Assembly: GCA_026417575.1 (NCBI GenBank)
Contig: JAOACZ010000025.1
Location: 1-40,674 of the forward strand
Source of the DNA: a bacterium
GTDB lineage: Bacteria; Auribacterota; UBA3054; JAPLST01
Length of the DNA stretch: 40,674 nucleotides
Direction: 5' to 3'
Position 1 is the first letter of the stretch; each line of letters starts with the position of its first letter. A program made the translations under genes and the position numbers. Positions 14,892-22,667 of the stretch are shown piece by piece. The notes beneath the pieces were generated by a model. It was not told the DNA's origin and searched no databases. It saw only the letters and a list, made by a program, of their open reading frames with translations.

Positions 14892-15376
14892 ATGTTGTTG
14901 CAAAAAGTTTAAAAAATCTTCCCTACTACCCTTTTTCCTACTGCACTTTTTCGAAGCATTGTGTGTTAAAATGTTTTTACATTTTTGCAATATCTCTGTT
15001 CGCTCTACGCAACGGTAGGCGTAAGCGTAGGGACTCCCCCTGTGGCTCGTGACACAGCTGTGGAGACATGCGAGCCTACTGCGGCTGCGGAGGTGTCTAG
15101 ACCGCTTTCCTCGCCATCTCCCAGCGGGTGTGAGCACGTCGGCCACATGTGCGTACAGTCCCTGGTTCAGCAGGACAATGCGGTGAGGCGGGAAGCGGCG
15201 GAGGTTGTCGGGGAAGCGATACACGATTGTCAGATCAAGCTCGAGAGCATTGCGCCGTGGGGAGGTTGACCGGCGCTGGTGTGCGGATGAGTCGCAGCTG
15301 GCGAAGTAATTTTCTAGCCAGGCAGGGAAACGCTGAACGTTGACGCAGGTAGTATGCGCTCAGGAGGTCCCGTGGC

Positions 15377-15405
15377 TTTTCAATCAGTAGGTTTTTTGCT
15401 ATTAT
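15377..15405 (+). promoter_or_regulatory. Promoter of the CAU tRNA
   Basis: TTTTCA, 17 nt, TATTAT, with the -10 ending 39 nt before the tRNA. The hexamers are each one to two bases off consensus. Confidence 0.5.
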
Positions 15406-15444
15406 TAAAGACGGAGCGACCACGCTCGTAGGCGACGCGCGAGC

Positions 15445-15521
15445 GGGCCTGTAGCTCAGCTGGTTAGAGCAGCGGACTCATAATCCGCGTGTCGTAGGTT
15501 CAAATCCTACCAGGCCCACCA
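15445..15521 (+). tRNA. tRNA with CAU anticodon, probably tRNA-Ile2 (or elongator Met), CCA encoded
   Basis: A 77-nt cloverleaf: acceptor GGGCCTG/CAGGCCC, D-loop GCTCAGCTGGTTAGAGC, anticodon stem GCGGA.../TCCGC around loop CTCATAA (anticodon CAT), T-arm GTAGG-TTCAAAT-CCTAC, discriminator A and CCA. The G1-C72 pair and lack of three G-C pairs in the anticodon stem exclude initiator Met. The body resembles lysidine-type Ile2 tRNAs, but a search is needed to separate Ile2 from elongator Met. Confidence 0.93.
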
Positions 15522-15636
15522 CCTTGTGACACCCTGCAACCAAGCAAAGCGACGTGTGTACCCCACGATTATATGCTATCTTGTGCGTTCCGGTCTTTCG
15601 TCAAGAGAAGCCAGTTGCCCGACCGGGGCAAGGCGC

Positions 15637-16323
15637 TCAGCGAACGGTCGCTGCTGGCCCGGTTACGCCGAGCAACGTTAGAAGCTGCGTGATATTATCG
15701 AGGATCACATCAGGTTGCTCGTCGCGCAGAGTGCCGAAGCCGGAGCGCAAGTAGACTGCATGCATGCCAGCGCGGTGGGCCGCGCTGATGTCGGTGTAGT
15801 GATCGCCAACCATGAGCAGCTGCCTCGGAAGCAGCTGCCAACTGGCAGCGACATGCCACAATGCCTGCGGATCAGGCTTCATGACCGGCAAGGTATCGCC
15901 GCCAATCACCGGGTCGAGGAAGCGTAACAGATCGAAGTGGGCGAGAAGAGCGCGGGTAGCCGCTTCGGGTTTGTTGGTGATCAGCGCGCAGCGCAGGCCG
16001 GCAGCGCAGAGTGCGGCCAAGGTCTCATGGGTCCCAGGATAGCAGCGGGTGGCATCCGTCAGATGGGCCGCGTAGTGCTGCTTGAAGCGCGGCAGTGCCA
16101 CATCGATGTCCACATGGGCGAGGTCAGCGAGGGCGCGGCGCACAAGGTTCCGCGCGCCGTCGCCGACGAAAGCGGTGACTGTTTCTACAGGGAGCGGCGC
16201 GGCGCCGTAGTCTGCGCGGAGCAAGTTGACGGCCGTGGTAAGGTCAGCGCGCGAATCAATCAACGTGCCGTCGAGATCGAAGAGGACCCCGCGCACGTGA
16301 CGGTACAACGGCAGGGTAGTCAC
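15637..16323 (-). CDS. gph: HAD-superfamily phosphatase, phosphoglycolate phosphatase-like
   Basis: The 228-residue HAD hydrolase starts at GTG 16323, which overlaps the ubiB stop as GTGA (16320-16323); a longer ATG start at 16359 would lie inside ubiB. Motif I is GVLFDLDGTLIDS with D16 as nucleophile and D18 as acid/base. The helical cap follows (residues about 25-95, FVGDGARNLVRRAL typical of Gph). Motif II is CALITNKP, motif III is the Lys in VMKPDP, and motif IV is LMVGDHYTDISAAHRAG. Gph removes 2-phosphoglycolate, for example from DNA repair or the oxygenase side reaction; other small phosphates are possible. It is the last gene of the phasin-ubiB-gph operon. A TTGCCC-N5-GGGCAA dyad (15615-15631) lies just downstream, without a T-tract. 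Confidence 0.88.
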   Translation of the reverse strand: MTTLPLYRHVRGVLFDLDGTLIDSRADLTTAVNLLRADYGAAPLPVETVTAFVGDGARNLVRRALADLAHVDIDVALPRFKQHYAAHLTDATRCYPGTHETLAALCAAGLRCALITNKPEAATRALLAHFDLLRFLDPVIGGDTLPVMKPDPQALWHVAASWQLLPRQLLMVGDHYTDISAAHRAGMHAVYLRSGFGTLRDEQPDVILDNITQLLTLLGVTGPAATVR

Positions 16324-18014
16324 AGATGGCCAGAGAGGTAAATGGCAATGAGCAACCAAAATCCCATCAATAACGCGGCACCCAAGCCGACTAATCCCAG
16401 GACCGACATCTCATGCCAGAGCGGGGGTACCCGCGCGAGGAGCACAATCGCGGAACTGATCAGGAGGGAAGCGACAACAATCGCAAACGCCATGCGATTC
16501 GCATCGCGGTCCCAGGTCTTCATCACCGGTTCCAGGCTTTTCGTTTCGAGATTGACCTTGAGCTCACCGCGGCGGATGAATTTGAGCAAGGCGCGAATCT
16601 CTTCGGGCAAGTCGCGCACTAAGCGGTACACTTCCAGCGAGGTGTGATTGATGTCTTCGAGGATGCGCCGGACGGTGAAACGTTGACGGACGATGCGGGC
16701 AACGAACGGCTCGGCATGCGTAATGAAAACAAAATTGGGATCGAGCCGCCGACCTAGACCTTCAATCGAAACAAGTGCCTTAATCAAAAGATAAATTTCT
16801 GGAGGCAGTTTTATGTTGTGCCGAATGAGCAGACTGAGTAAGTCATTAAGCAACTCACCCATGTTGAGTTGGTTGAAGGGGATGTAGGCGTAGCGATCAA
16901 TGAAATCAGCGAGGGCACGTTTGAGGCGCGCAGGATCCTTAGTTTCGTCAGGGTTCGTAGCCATGTGAAGGACCGTACGCGTCAAGTGGTCATCGTCGCG
17001 TCGGACAACGCAGACGAGGAGGGTGGCTAAGTCTTCCTGCAAATTCTTATCAAGACGCCCCATCATGCCGAAGTCGAGGAAGCAAATGCGCTCCGGGCCC
17101 GTGACGAGTAGATTGCCGGGATGAGGATCGCCGTGGAAGAAGCCGTGCTCGAAGATTTGGGTGAGCACGGCATCGGCACCAATCTGGGCGAGCGTCACCG
17201 TGTCGTAGCCCAGCGCGCGGAGCTCGTCCATTTCGGAAATTTTGATGCCCGCGACAAATTCGCAGGTGAGAATCACGCGCGACGAATAGTCGCGGAAGAC
17301 ACGCGGTGCCTGGACATGGGGATTATCACGAAAATTTTCGCTGAAGCGCTCGATATTGCGCGCTTCGACGTGATAATTCATCTCGTTGTCCAGCACGCGC
17401 GCAAATTCCTCGACGATGGCCACCGGCTGGAGGGGTTGCAGGTCGGGAAGGTGCGCCTCCGCGAGCCGCGCCAACGTCAGCATGATTTCGATGTCCACTT
17501 CAATGATTTTTTGAATGTCGGGGCGTTGAACTTTGACCGCCACGGGGGTGCCGTCGGGGAGGACGGCGCGGTACACTTGGCCAATCGAGGCGCTGGCGAT
17601 CGGTGTGGGATCGAACTCTTTGAAGAGCTGATCGAGTGGTGCTTCCAACTCGCTCGTGATCAAAGCCACCGCCTCTTCCGTGGGAAAAGGCGGGACCTCA
17701 TCCTGTAATTTTTGGAGTTCCTTAAGGAATTCCTCGGGGATGAGGTCGGGGCGCGTGCTCATAATCTGCCCGAATTTGATGAACGTGGTGCCCATCTCTT
17801 CGATGATCATGCGCACGCGCGCGGCACGCGGGATCTGTTGAACGTGCTCAACGGGGCGCTGCATCAGCACACTCTTCCCCAGTTCCAGGTAGTAGCGCAG
17901 ATTCAGTTGATCCACCAGGTCCTGGAACCCGTACTTAATCAGAATGCCAATCAACTCGCGGTAGCGGTTGACGTGGCGATACGTACGGGCAATGGAGAAG
18001 AGTGACGGCTTCAC
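16320..18014 (-). CDS. ubiB: UbiB/AarF (ABC1) atypical protein kinase-like protein
   Basis: The 564-residue protein has the full UbiB layout. The signature KxGQ motif is in GTTFIKFGQIMSTRPDLIP (K80, Q83). PIASASIGQVYRA is the Ala-rich nucleotide loop, followed by VAVKVQRPDI with the kinase lysine. HGFFHGDPHPGNLL is the catalytic loop and FLDFGMMG the metal-binding DFG. Two C-terminal membrane helices (about 505-525 and 535-560) anchor it in the inner membrane. Members act as ATPases or kinases needed for ubiquinone or other isoprenoid-lipid metabolism; the quinone here is unknown. Translation appears to start at a GTG (18014) 18 bp after the phasin-like gene. No strong ribosome site is seen. 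Confidence 0.92.
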   Translation of the reverse strand: MKPSLFSIARTYRHVNRYRELIGILIKYGFQDLVDQLNLRYYLELGKSVLMQRPVEHVQQIPRAARVRMIIEEMGTTFIKFGQIMSTRPDLIPEEFLKELQKLQDEVPPFPTEEAVALITSELEAPLDQLFKEFDPTPIASASIGQVYRAVLPDGTPVAVKVQRPDIQKIIEVDIEIMLTLARLAEAHLPDLQPLQPVAIVEEFARVLDNEMNYHVEARNIERFSENFRDNPHVQAPRVFRDYSSRVILTCEFVAGIKISEMDELRALGYDTVTLAQIGADAVLTQIFEHGFFHGDPHPGNLLVTGPERICFLDFGMMGRLDKNLQEDLATLLVCVVRRDDDHLTRTVLHMATNPDETKDPARLKRALADFIDRYAYIPFNQLNMGELLNDLLSLLIRHNIKLPPEIYLLIKALVSIEGLGRRLDPNFVFITHAEPFVARIVRQRFTVRRILEDINHTSLEVYRLVRDLPEEIRALLKFIRRGELKVNLETKSLEPVMKTWDRDANRMAFAIVVASLLISSAIVLLARVPPLWHEMSVLGLVGLGAALLMGFWLLIAIYLSGHL

Positions 18015-18032
18015 GCGCCGCAGGGAGGCGGC

Positions 18033-18368
18033 TTAGGCAGAGGGCGGCGCTGCGGCAGGCTTGCGCGCTTTGCGGCGTGGCCGCGGCGCCGCTTTTTTCG
18101 CCGCGGCCGCTTTGTACGCCTCGAATTCTTTGCGCGTCACCGGATAGACACGATCGACAATGTCCTTGATGAGGGCGGAGATGCGCTGATCGAGATCTTT
18201 GCGCGTTGCCTCGCCGGTACGGATGAGATTTTGCACAATCGTGCGGCTTTCCTTCTTCGTTACACCGAGTTGCTTTTCGATCGTGGCGGCTAACTTTTCA
18301 GCTTGCTCTTTGCCAGTTACGCCGAGACCCAGTCCGAGCGCAATGGCTTTGTTCAGGATATCTTTCAT
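18033..18368 (-). CDS. Phasin-superfamily / PHA regulator-like small protein
   Basis: A 111-residue protein. The N-terminal 90 residues form amphipathic helices (KAIALGLGLGVTGKEQAEKLAATIEKQLGVTKKES), followed by a Lys/Ala/Pro/Arg-rich tail (about 88-108) as in PhaF/PhaI-like proteins. Such proteins commonly sit directly upstream of UbiB-like genes in bacteria. The tail could bind DNA or another polyanion. AAGGAG lies about 6 nt before the ATG, so the start is secure. It heads an operon with ubiB and gph. There are no PHA synthase genes nearby, so a role in polyester granules is doubtful; a membrane- or nucleoid-associated role is equally possible. Confidence 0.7.
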   Translation of the reverse strand: MKDILNKAIALGLGLGVTGKEQAEKLAATIEKQLGVTKKESRTIVQNLIRTGEATRKDLDQRISALIKDIVDRVYPVTRKEFEAYKAAAAKKAAPRPRRKARKPAAAPPSA

Positions 18369-18667
18369 GCATGCTCCTTACGAACTGTTAGGCCGTATCG
18401 TGCTACGAAGATATTATACCAAAACCAGCCGCAACGGAGAGGTCCTGCATAAACGCAAGCGGCTTTCTCATGGTCGGTAGTGTCCTGCGCGATTCAACGC
18501 GGTCCGTGCTACCCGCCGCGCACTGCGCCCCGGATGTGCGTCTGGCGTTGGTGGAAAACATCCAGCAGTGGATGTGACGGTGACAGTCTGACAGCCTGAC
18601 CAGTATGACGAAAAGTTTTTGGAAGACTACTGTGGCGCATACGCCGGCGAATATGTGTGACACAAAA
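18369..18667. other. Intergenic segment with promoter, ACATCC dyad and a TGAC cluster
   Basis: No gene is seen. Besides the phasin promoter it holds the inverted repeat ACATCC-N6-GGATGT (18558-18575). Five TGAC tetramers follow at 18575, 18581, 18589, 18597 and 18606, the middle ones spaced by exactly 8 nt. Confidence 0.45.
18413..18421 (-). promoter_or_regulatory. Extended -10 promoter for the phasin-ubiB-gph operon
   Basis: Minus strand TGG TATAAT, a consensus -10 with TGn extension, about 45 bp before the phasin-like start codon. The -35 region is poor. Confidence 0.6.
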
Positions 18668-18696
18668 AGGAAGGCCGCACGGTGTGCGGCCTTCCT
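18664..18696 (-). terminator. Intrinsic terminator of the HU gene
   Basis: A 13-bp perfect stem (AGGAAGGCCGCAC with GTGCGGCCTTCCT, 3-nt loop, 18668-18696) is followed on the minus strand by TTTTT. It begins 21 bp after the HU stop codon. Confidence 0.92.
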
Positions 18697-18717
18697 CTCG
18701 TGCACAAGGACGTTCGC

Positions 18718-18990
18718 TTAGGCGACTGCCTTCGCCAACGCCGCGCCGGCTTTGAACTTTGCCACGCGTTTGGCTTTGATTTTAATCTTCTCGCCCGTGG
18801 CGGGGTTGATGCCCATGCGCGCATTGCGCTTGGCGACAGAGAACGTACCGAAGCCAATCAGGGCAACACTCTCGCCCTTTTTGAGCGCCTTCGTGATGCT
18901 CTCAGTGACGGCGTCGAGCGCGTCAGCAGCGGCTTTCTTGGAGATGCCGGCCTTCGCCGCGATGGCATCGATTAGATCAGCCTTATTCAT
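18718..18990 (-). CDS. hup: HU-family DNA-binding protein
   Basis: The 90-residue protein is a standard HU/IHF-type histone-like protein that bends and compacts DNA as a dimer. It starts MNKADLIDAIAAKAG and has ISKKAAADALDAVTESITKALKKGE for the dimer helices. The hallmark GFGTFSVAKRNARMGINPATGEKI follows, including the intercalating NP at the arm tip, and then the C-terminal helix. AAGGAGGT lies 4 nt before the ATG. The gene is monocistronic, with its own consensus promoter (19085-19113) and a strong terminator. HU rather than IHF is favoured by the sequence, but the alpha/beta type cannot be assigned. Confidence 0.97.
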   Translation of the reverse strand: MNKADLIDAIAAKAGISKKAAADALDAVTESITKALKKGESVALIGFGTFSVAKRNARMGINPATGEKIKIKAKRVAKFKAGAALAKAVA

Positions 18991-19084
18991 TCTACCTCCT
19001 TCTGTTGTAGTTAAAGGCCGTCTCGTCAGCCCGGCTGGGGCACAATAGCCACAGGCGGGTAGGTCAGGTCAACGAAACCGCTAT

Positions 19085-19113
19085 ATTGTACTCTTTCTGC
19101 GGTCCAAAGTCAA
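19085..19113 (-). promoter_or_regulatory. HU promoter
   Basis: Minus strand TTGACT, 17 nt, TACAAT, about 95 bp before the HU start codon. Near-consensus and ideally spaced. Confidence 0.8.
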
Positions 19114-19279
19114 GATCTAGCGTGGTGATCGGCCTTGAAGACCCATTGTGGTATTGTGGTACTGATTAGGAGACCCGGGTGCGTGCGTGCCGGGGAAGTA
19201 TATAAATAATTGCGCAGAAATTACTTACGTTCTGCCGCGCCGCCGTGCCGTGCGTCTCTCCACCCTCTCTCCTCCAAAA

Positions 19280-19288
19280 TGGTACAAT
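19280..19288 (+). promoter_or_regulatory. Extended -10 promoter for the SOUL-lipoprotein-rlmN series
   Basis: TGG TACAAT, 49 nt before the chosen ATG at 19338. No recognisable -35. Confidence 0.5.
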
Positions 19289-19337
19289 ACGTCTAACGAC
19301 ACGACGTACACTGAGTAGCTACCAGCAAGGTATGCAT

Positions 19338-19889
19338 ATGCGGTTCCGATATACGAAAACAGTATTCCTCGGTGGTTTTATGAGCGTCGCATGTGGGCAT
19401 GCCTACGAAGCAGCGTACACTCCCACACCGCGTGGTCAGGTGCTGGTACGGCAACTACCGCCGGCTACTGTGCTGGTCACGCGCGTCGAAGCGCCATACT
19501 TTGCGCACGCTAACCAGCTGTTCCGACGCTTGTTCGCGTACATTCAACGGCATGGCATTGCCATGACAGTACCCGTGGAAGCACGAATGAATCCAGCGGA
19601 GATGTGGTTCTACGTGAGCCAGGCGGACATAGGCAAGTGTGTGACGAATGACGCGCTGGTGCAAGTCGTCAGCGTACCGCAGCGGCACGTTGTTGCGCTT
19701 GGGGCCCGCGGAGGGTACACAGCTGCAAATTTTGCCGAGACTGCGCAGGCATTGCAAGCGTGGCTTGCTGCGCATCCTGCGTATCGCACTAATGGTGCCC
19801 CGTACGGTGTGTACTGGCATGGGCCGTTTCGCTTGTGGTTTTTGAAGCACTACGAGGTGCACATTCCGATCGAGGCGCCGGGGCCATGA
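19338..19889 (+). CDS. SOUL-like haem-binding family protein, exported
   Basis: The 183-residue protein starts at the ATG at 19338, with AAGG 7 nt upstream; an in-frame ATG 6 nt earlier and a more distant one at 19245 lack suitable ribosome sites. The N-terminus MRFRYTKTVFLGGFMSVACGHA is a signal peptide, either cleaved after GHA or at a weak lipobox (SVAC). The mature part has the SOUL/HBP-type pattern: VTRVEAPYFAHANQLFRRLFAYI, then GIAMTVPVEAR with the typical MTxPV turn, and WFYVSQAD. Animal SOUL/p22HBP proteins bind haem or tetrapyrroles; bacterial functions are unproven. Its stop overlaps the start of the lipoprotein gene (ATGA at 19886-19889), so the two may act together in the envelope. 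Confidence 0.7.
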   Translation: MRFRYTKTVFLGGFMSVACGHAYEAAYTPTPRGQVLVRQLPPATVLVTRVEAPYFAHANQLFRRLFAYIQRHGIAMTVPVEARMNPAEMWFYVSQADIGKCVTNDALVQVVSVPQRHVVALGARGGYTAANFAETAQALQAWLAAHPAYRTNGAPYGVYWHGPFRLWFLKHYEVHIPIEAPGP

Positions 19890-20638
19890 GGGCGGGCGAA
19901 CAGCGAGCATGGCGGGGTGGAGGCTGTCCGCGGCTGTGGCTTTGTCTTGTGGCGGCGGGTCTGCTGCTCACGGGCTGTGCGGCGTTGCGGGAAACGCCGG
20001 AGGGGTTCGCGCCGCTTGACGAGCGTGAAGCGGCGCGGGTTCTTGCGCAGCTCGCGGCTGCGACCAACGGGTGGCAGCTCGTCAAATTTACCATGGCGTG
20101 CCGGGTGGATTTGCCGGAGACAGATACGCATAAGGCCCGCACGCAGAATTTCACGGCGACGTGTGTGTGGGAACCAGGTGCGCGGCTACGGTTTCGTGTG
20201 CGGCGCTATCAACTCACGGTGGCAGATATCTTGTACGACGGAACTAATTGGTATGTCACGGATGAGGTGCATCAACGCGTGTACCGCACGGGCCAGCTAG
20301 GCCGCGTTCGCATTGCTGACATCCCGCGTGTCTTTTTTCGCCAGCTCGAACAACTGCCACAAGGCTGGATTACTCCGCTTGAATCGTACACCGTCGCCGC
20401 CTCCCCCTCCGCCTATCGCCTGGAGACTATCACGGACATCTTTACACGTCAGATGATTTTCCCCCGCCGTAGTCCCCTACCTTCCGAAGTGATGATGAGC
20501 ACGCCGCAAGGCAGCGCGATCTACGCGACACTATCCCCACCCGATTTGACAGTCACGCCGCACGCGGCTATGTTTTTGCCAATGACGACTGGCTATGAGT
20601 ATTACGACCTCGACCGCGGCGAACGTCTCGGCCCCTGA
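19886..20638 (+). CDS. Outer-membrane-type lipoprotein of unknown function
   Basis: A 250-residue protein with a lipoprotein signal: basic N-terminus, hydrophobic LWLCLVAAGLLL and lipobox LTGC with the lipidated Cys at residue 31. The mature domain contains beta-strand-rich sequence (FTATCVWEPGARLRFRVRRYQLTVADILYDGTNWYVTDEVHQRVYRT) reminiscent of the LolA/LolB-like folds that carry lipids, but similarity is too weak to name a family. The start at 19886 is chosen because it overlaps the upstream stop by 4 bp. The 3' end overlaps the rlmN start by 44 bp. The SOUL-like protein, this lipoprotein and rlmN form one compact series. Confidence 0.72.
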   Translation: MRAGEQRAWRGGGCPRLWLCLVAAGLLLTGCAALRETPEGFAPLDEREAARVLAQLAAATNGWQLVKFTMACRVDLPETDTHKARTQNFTATCVWEPGARLRFRVRRYQLTVADILYDGTNWYVTDEVHQRVYRTGQLGRVRIADIPRVFFRQLEQLPQGWITPLESYTVAASPSAYRLETITDIFTRQMIFPRRSPLPSEVMMSTPQGSAIYATLSPPDLTVTPHAAMFLPMTTGYEYYDLDRGERLGP

Positions 20639-21683
20639 GGCACCGCGCGCCTTTACAGAATTCACTCTGGCAGAAGCGCGAGCGTGGTGTACGTCGCAAG
20701 GGTGGCCCGCCTACCGTGCGGATCAACTGTGGCAAGCTTTGTATCGCCACGCCATCACGGATTATCAGGCGATCACTGCCGTCCCCGCGCCGCTGCGTGC
20801 GCAGTTGGTGACGCTGCTTCCCCTCTGCTCCAGTGCAGTCTCCGCTGTCGCCACCAGCGCTGACGGCAGTGAAAAGCGCGTCCTCAAGCTGGCAGATGGC
20901 GAAACCGTGGAGAGCGTGTGGATCCCGATGGGTGCGCATGCCACCGTGTGTGTATCGTCGCAGGTGGGTTGCCCAATCGGTTGCCGCTTTTGCGCTAGCG
21001 GCATGGATGGGGTGGCGCGCAATCTTACCGCGGGCGAAATTGTGGAACAAATCGTTCATGCGGCTCGCGCACATCCGCGCTGCGAGATCAACAACGTCGT
21101 GTTTATGGGCATGGGCGAGCCACTTTTGAATTGGGCCCAGGTGGCGCGGGCTATCAGAATCATGAACGACCCTCACGGGCTCTGCATCGGCATGCGGAGA
21201 ATTACTGTGTCCACTGTGGGCATACCACGCGGCATTCTGCGCCTTGCTGAGGAACTACCACAGGTGAATTTGGCCGTGTCGCTCCATGCTGCTGACGACG
21301 CGCTGCGACGGAGATTGATTCCGCGCTGCCCCTGTAGCAACGAGGAATTGCTGCAGGCCCTGCGCACGTACTACGCCCTCACGCGCCGGCGCGTCACGTT
21401 CGAGTATGTGCTTCTGCACGAGGTGAACGATCGTGTCCAAGACGCGCGTCGCCTTGCCGCATTGGTCAAAACAGTGCCGTGCAAGGTAAATGTGATTGCG
21501 TACAACGAGGTACCTGGCGCACCGTTCCGTACACCACCTGCGCGTGTGGTCCACGCGTTTGTGGAGGAACTTTGCGCGCGCCACGTCACCGCGGTGGCGC
21601 GGCGGCGTAAAGGGGGCGACATTGCAGCTGCGTGTGGCCAATTACGGCGTACTTTTCACTCCGTGGCCATGCCTGTCGCATAG
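20595..21683 (+). CDS. rlmN: Dual-specificity RNA methyltransferase RlmN
   Basis: The 362-residue radical-SAM enzyme methylates C2 of A2503 in 23S rRNA and A37 of some tRNAs. The [4Fe-4S] motif is CPIGCRFC (C126, C130, C133) within VSSQVGCPIGCRFCASG. The family blocks VVFMGMGEPLLN and ITVSTVGIPRGI, and NLAVSLHAADD, are present. The two mechanistic cysteines of RlmN are accounted for by C347 in RRKGGDIAAACGQL near the C-terminus and by one nearer the second radical-SAM end. The N-terminal accessory domain (RADQLWQALY) is present. The start at 20595 lies inside the preceding lipoprotein gene. No residue change suggests the resistance enzyme Cfr. It converges on ribokinase with only 9 bp between stops. 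Confidence 0.95.
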   Translation: MSITTSTAANVSAPEAPRAFTEFTLAEARAWCTSQGWPAYRADQLWQALYRHAITDYQAITAVPAPLRAQLVTLLPLCSSAVSAVATSADGSEKRVLKLADGETVESVWIPMGAHATVCVSSQVGCPIGCRFCASGMDGVARNLTAGEIVEQIVHAARAHPRCEINNVVFMGMGEPLLNWAQVARAIRIMNDPHGLCIGMRRITVSTVGIPRGILRLAEELPQVNLAVSLHAADDALRRRLIPRCPCSNEELLQALRTYYALTRRRVTFEYVLLHEVNDRVQDARRLAALVKTVPCKVNVIAYNEVPGAPFRTPPARVVHAFVEELCARHVTAVARRRKGGDIAAACGQLRRTFHSVAMPVA

Positions 21684-21692
21684 CAGCACGAG

Positions 21693-22649
21693 CTACTCCG
21701 GCGCCTCCCGCCCCAAAATTCCCGCAGCCACCAATTCCGCGCGTGTGGGGAATGAACTCTGCGCGCCGGGAGCCAAGACACTCTGCGTCGCAATCGCGCT
21801 TGCGACACGCACGGCATCACCGAGTGGCCAGCCCTCCCCGAGCAAACATGCCAGGCTGCCAATGAACGCATCGCCCGCACCGGTTGTATCCACCGCGCGC
21901 ACCTGTCGCGCCGGGACGTGCACCACCTGGGTTGGATCGACTAGCAAGCTCCCCCGTGCACCCAGTGTCAGAATCACTCCGCGCGGGCCGCGCGCCAGCA
22001 GCGCCCGCGCCGCTGCCTCACATTGCGCAAGCGTTTCCACCGGCATCCCTGTTAACAGCGCCGCCTCATGCTCATTCGGACAGAAAAGATCGCTCAGCTC
22101 GTAGCAAGCCGCGGGGAGCGACGGACGCGCTGGGGCAGGATTGAAGATCGTGCGGACCCCGGCGTCACGCGCCGCACGCAACGCAGCAAGTGTCGGTTCT
22201 AACGGAATTTCTAACTGGCCAACCACCACATCAGCTTGGGCAATCACACTGCACGCCGCAGTAACTTCCTCACACGTCAGCTGATCGTTGGCTCCCGTCA
22301 CGATAATGATCGCATTGCGCCCTTCCGCGTCTACCGCGATGGGCGCCACCCCCGAGGCAACGCCGTCCGCTTGATACACATAGGTTGTGTGGACGCCCCA
22401 ACAGCGAAAATTCTTGAGCATATCCTCACCAAACACGTCCCGTCCCACCTTGCCAACCATCCACACCTCCGCCCCCAGCTTTGCCGCCATTACGGCTTGG
22501 TTCGCTCCTTTGCCGCCAAAGCTTGTGATGAAGCGCGTGCCGTGTAACGTTTCGCCGGGCTGGGGGAAGCGTGGTACGTAACTCACTAAGTCCATGTTGC
22601 ACGCGCCGATGACCACCACGCGTGCACGTCGCGCATGTGAATCCGCCAT
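21693..22649 (-). CDS. rbsK: Ribokinase (PfkB family)
   Basis: This 318-residue sugar kinase phosphorylates ribose at O5. VIGACNMDLVSYVPRFPQPGET and FGGKGANQAVMAAKLGA form PfkB signature 1 with ribokinase character. IFNPAPARP and FCPNEHEAALLTG are ribokinase-typical. DTTGAGDAFIGSLA (signature 2) supplies the anion hole and catalytic Asp. GGAGG stands 6 nt before the ATG. It follows tldE after 18 bp and is the last gene of the tldD-tldE-rbsK unit. No ribose transporter or regulator is near, so a role in nucleoside salvage is plausible. Related sugars (deoxyribose) cannot be excluded. Confidence 0.9.
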   Translation of the reverse strand: MADSHARRARVVVIGACNMDLVSYVPRFPQPGETLHGTRFITSFGGKGANQAVMAAKLGAEVWMVGKVGRDVFGEDMLKNFRCWGVHTTYVYQADGVASGVAPIAVDAEGRNAIIIVTGANDQLTCEEVTAACSVIAQADVVVGQLEIPLEPTLAALRAARDAGVRTIFNPAPARPSLPAACYELSDLFCPNEHEAALLTGMPVETLAQCEAAARALLARGPRGVILTLGARGSLLVDPTQVVHVPARQVRAVDTTGAGDAFIGSLACLLGEGWPLGDAVRVASAIATQSVLAPGAQSSFPTRAELVAAGILGREAPE

Positions 22650-22667
22650 GGGATCCTCCGAACGGGA

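Larger units (their letters stand above)
14857..15444. other. Gap of about 590 bp between the ArsR gene and a tRNA; AT-rich island and an unassigned open frame
   Basis: Bases 14890-15000 are unusually AT-rich and contain a perfect hairpin AAAATGT-TTTT-ACATTTT (14968-14985). On the minus strand a frame stays open from 15359 to 14853 (169 codons; the only likely start is GTG at 15224). It contains protein-like segments such as RFPAWLENYFASCDSS and VYRFPDNLRRFPPHRIVLLN, but no recognised domain, no ribosome site and a degenerate 3' part. It may be a decayed gene or chance. Confidence 0.35.
18991..19337. other. Divergent intergenic region between HU and the SOUL-like gene
   Basis: It holds the HU promoter (minus strand) and an extended -10 for the SOUL-like gene (plus strand). 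A short tandem repeat ATTGTGGT-ATTGTGGT is visible near 19144-19160. No gene is seen. Confidence 0.5.

Noticed and set aside
14985-15269. Plus-strand frame of 94 codons near the CAU tRNA
   Set aside because: No ribosome site, no domain, and it lies opposite an equally uncertain minus-strand frame.
13358-15521. tRNA genes as integration sites of a mobile element
   Set aside because: No integrase, no repeated tRNA 3' end and no att-like duplication found between or beyond the two tRNAs.
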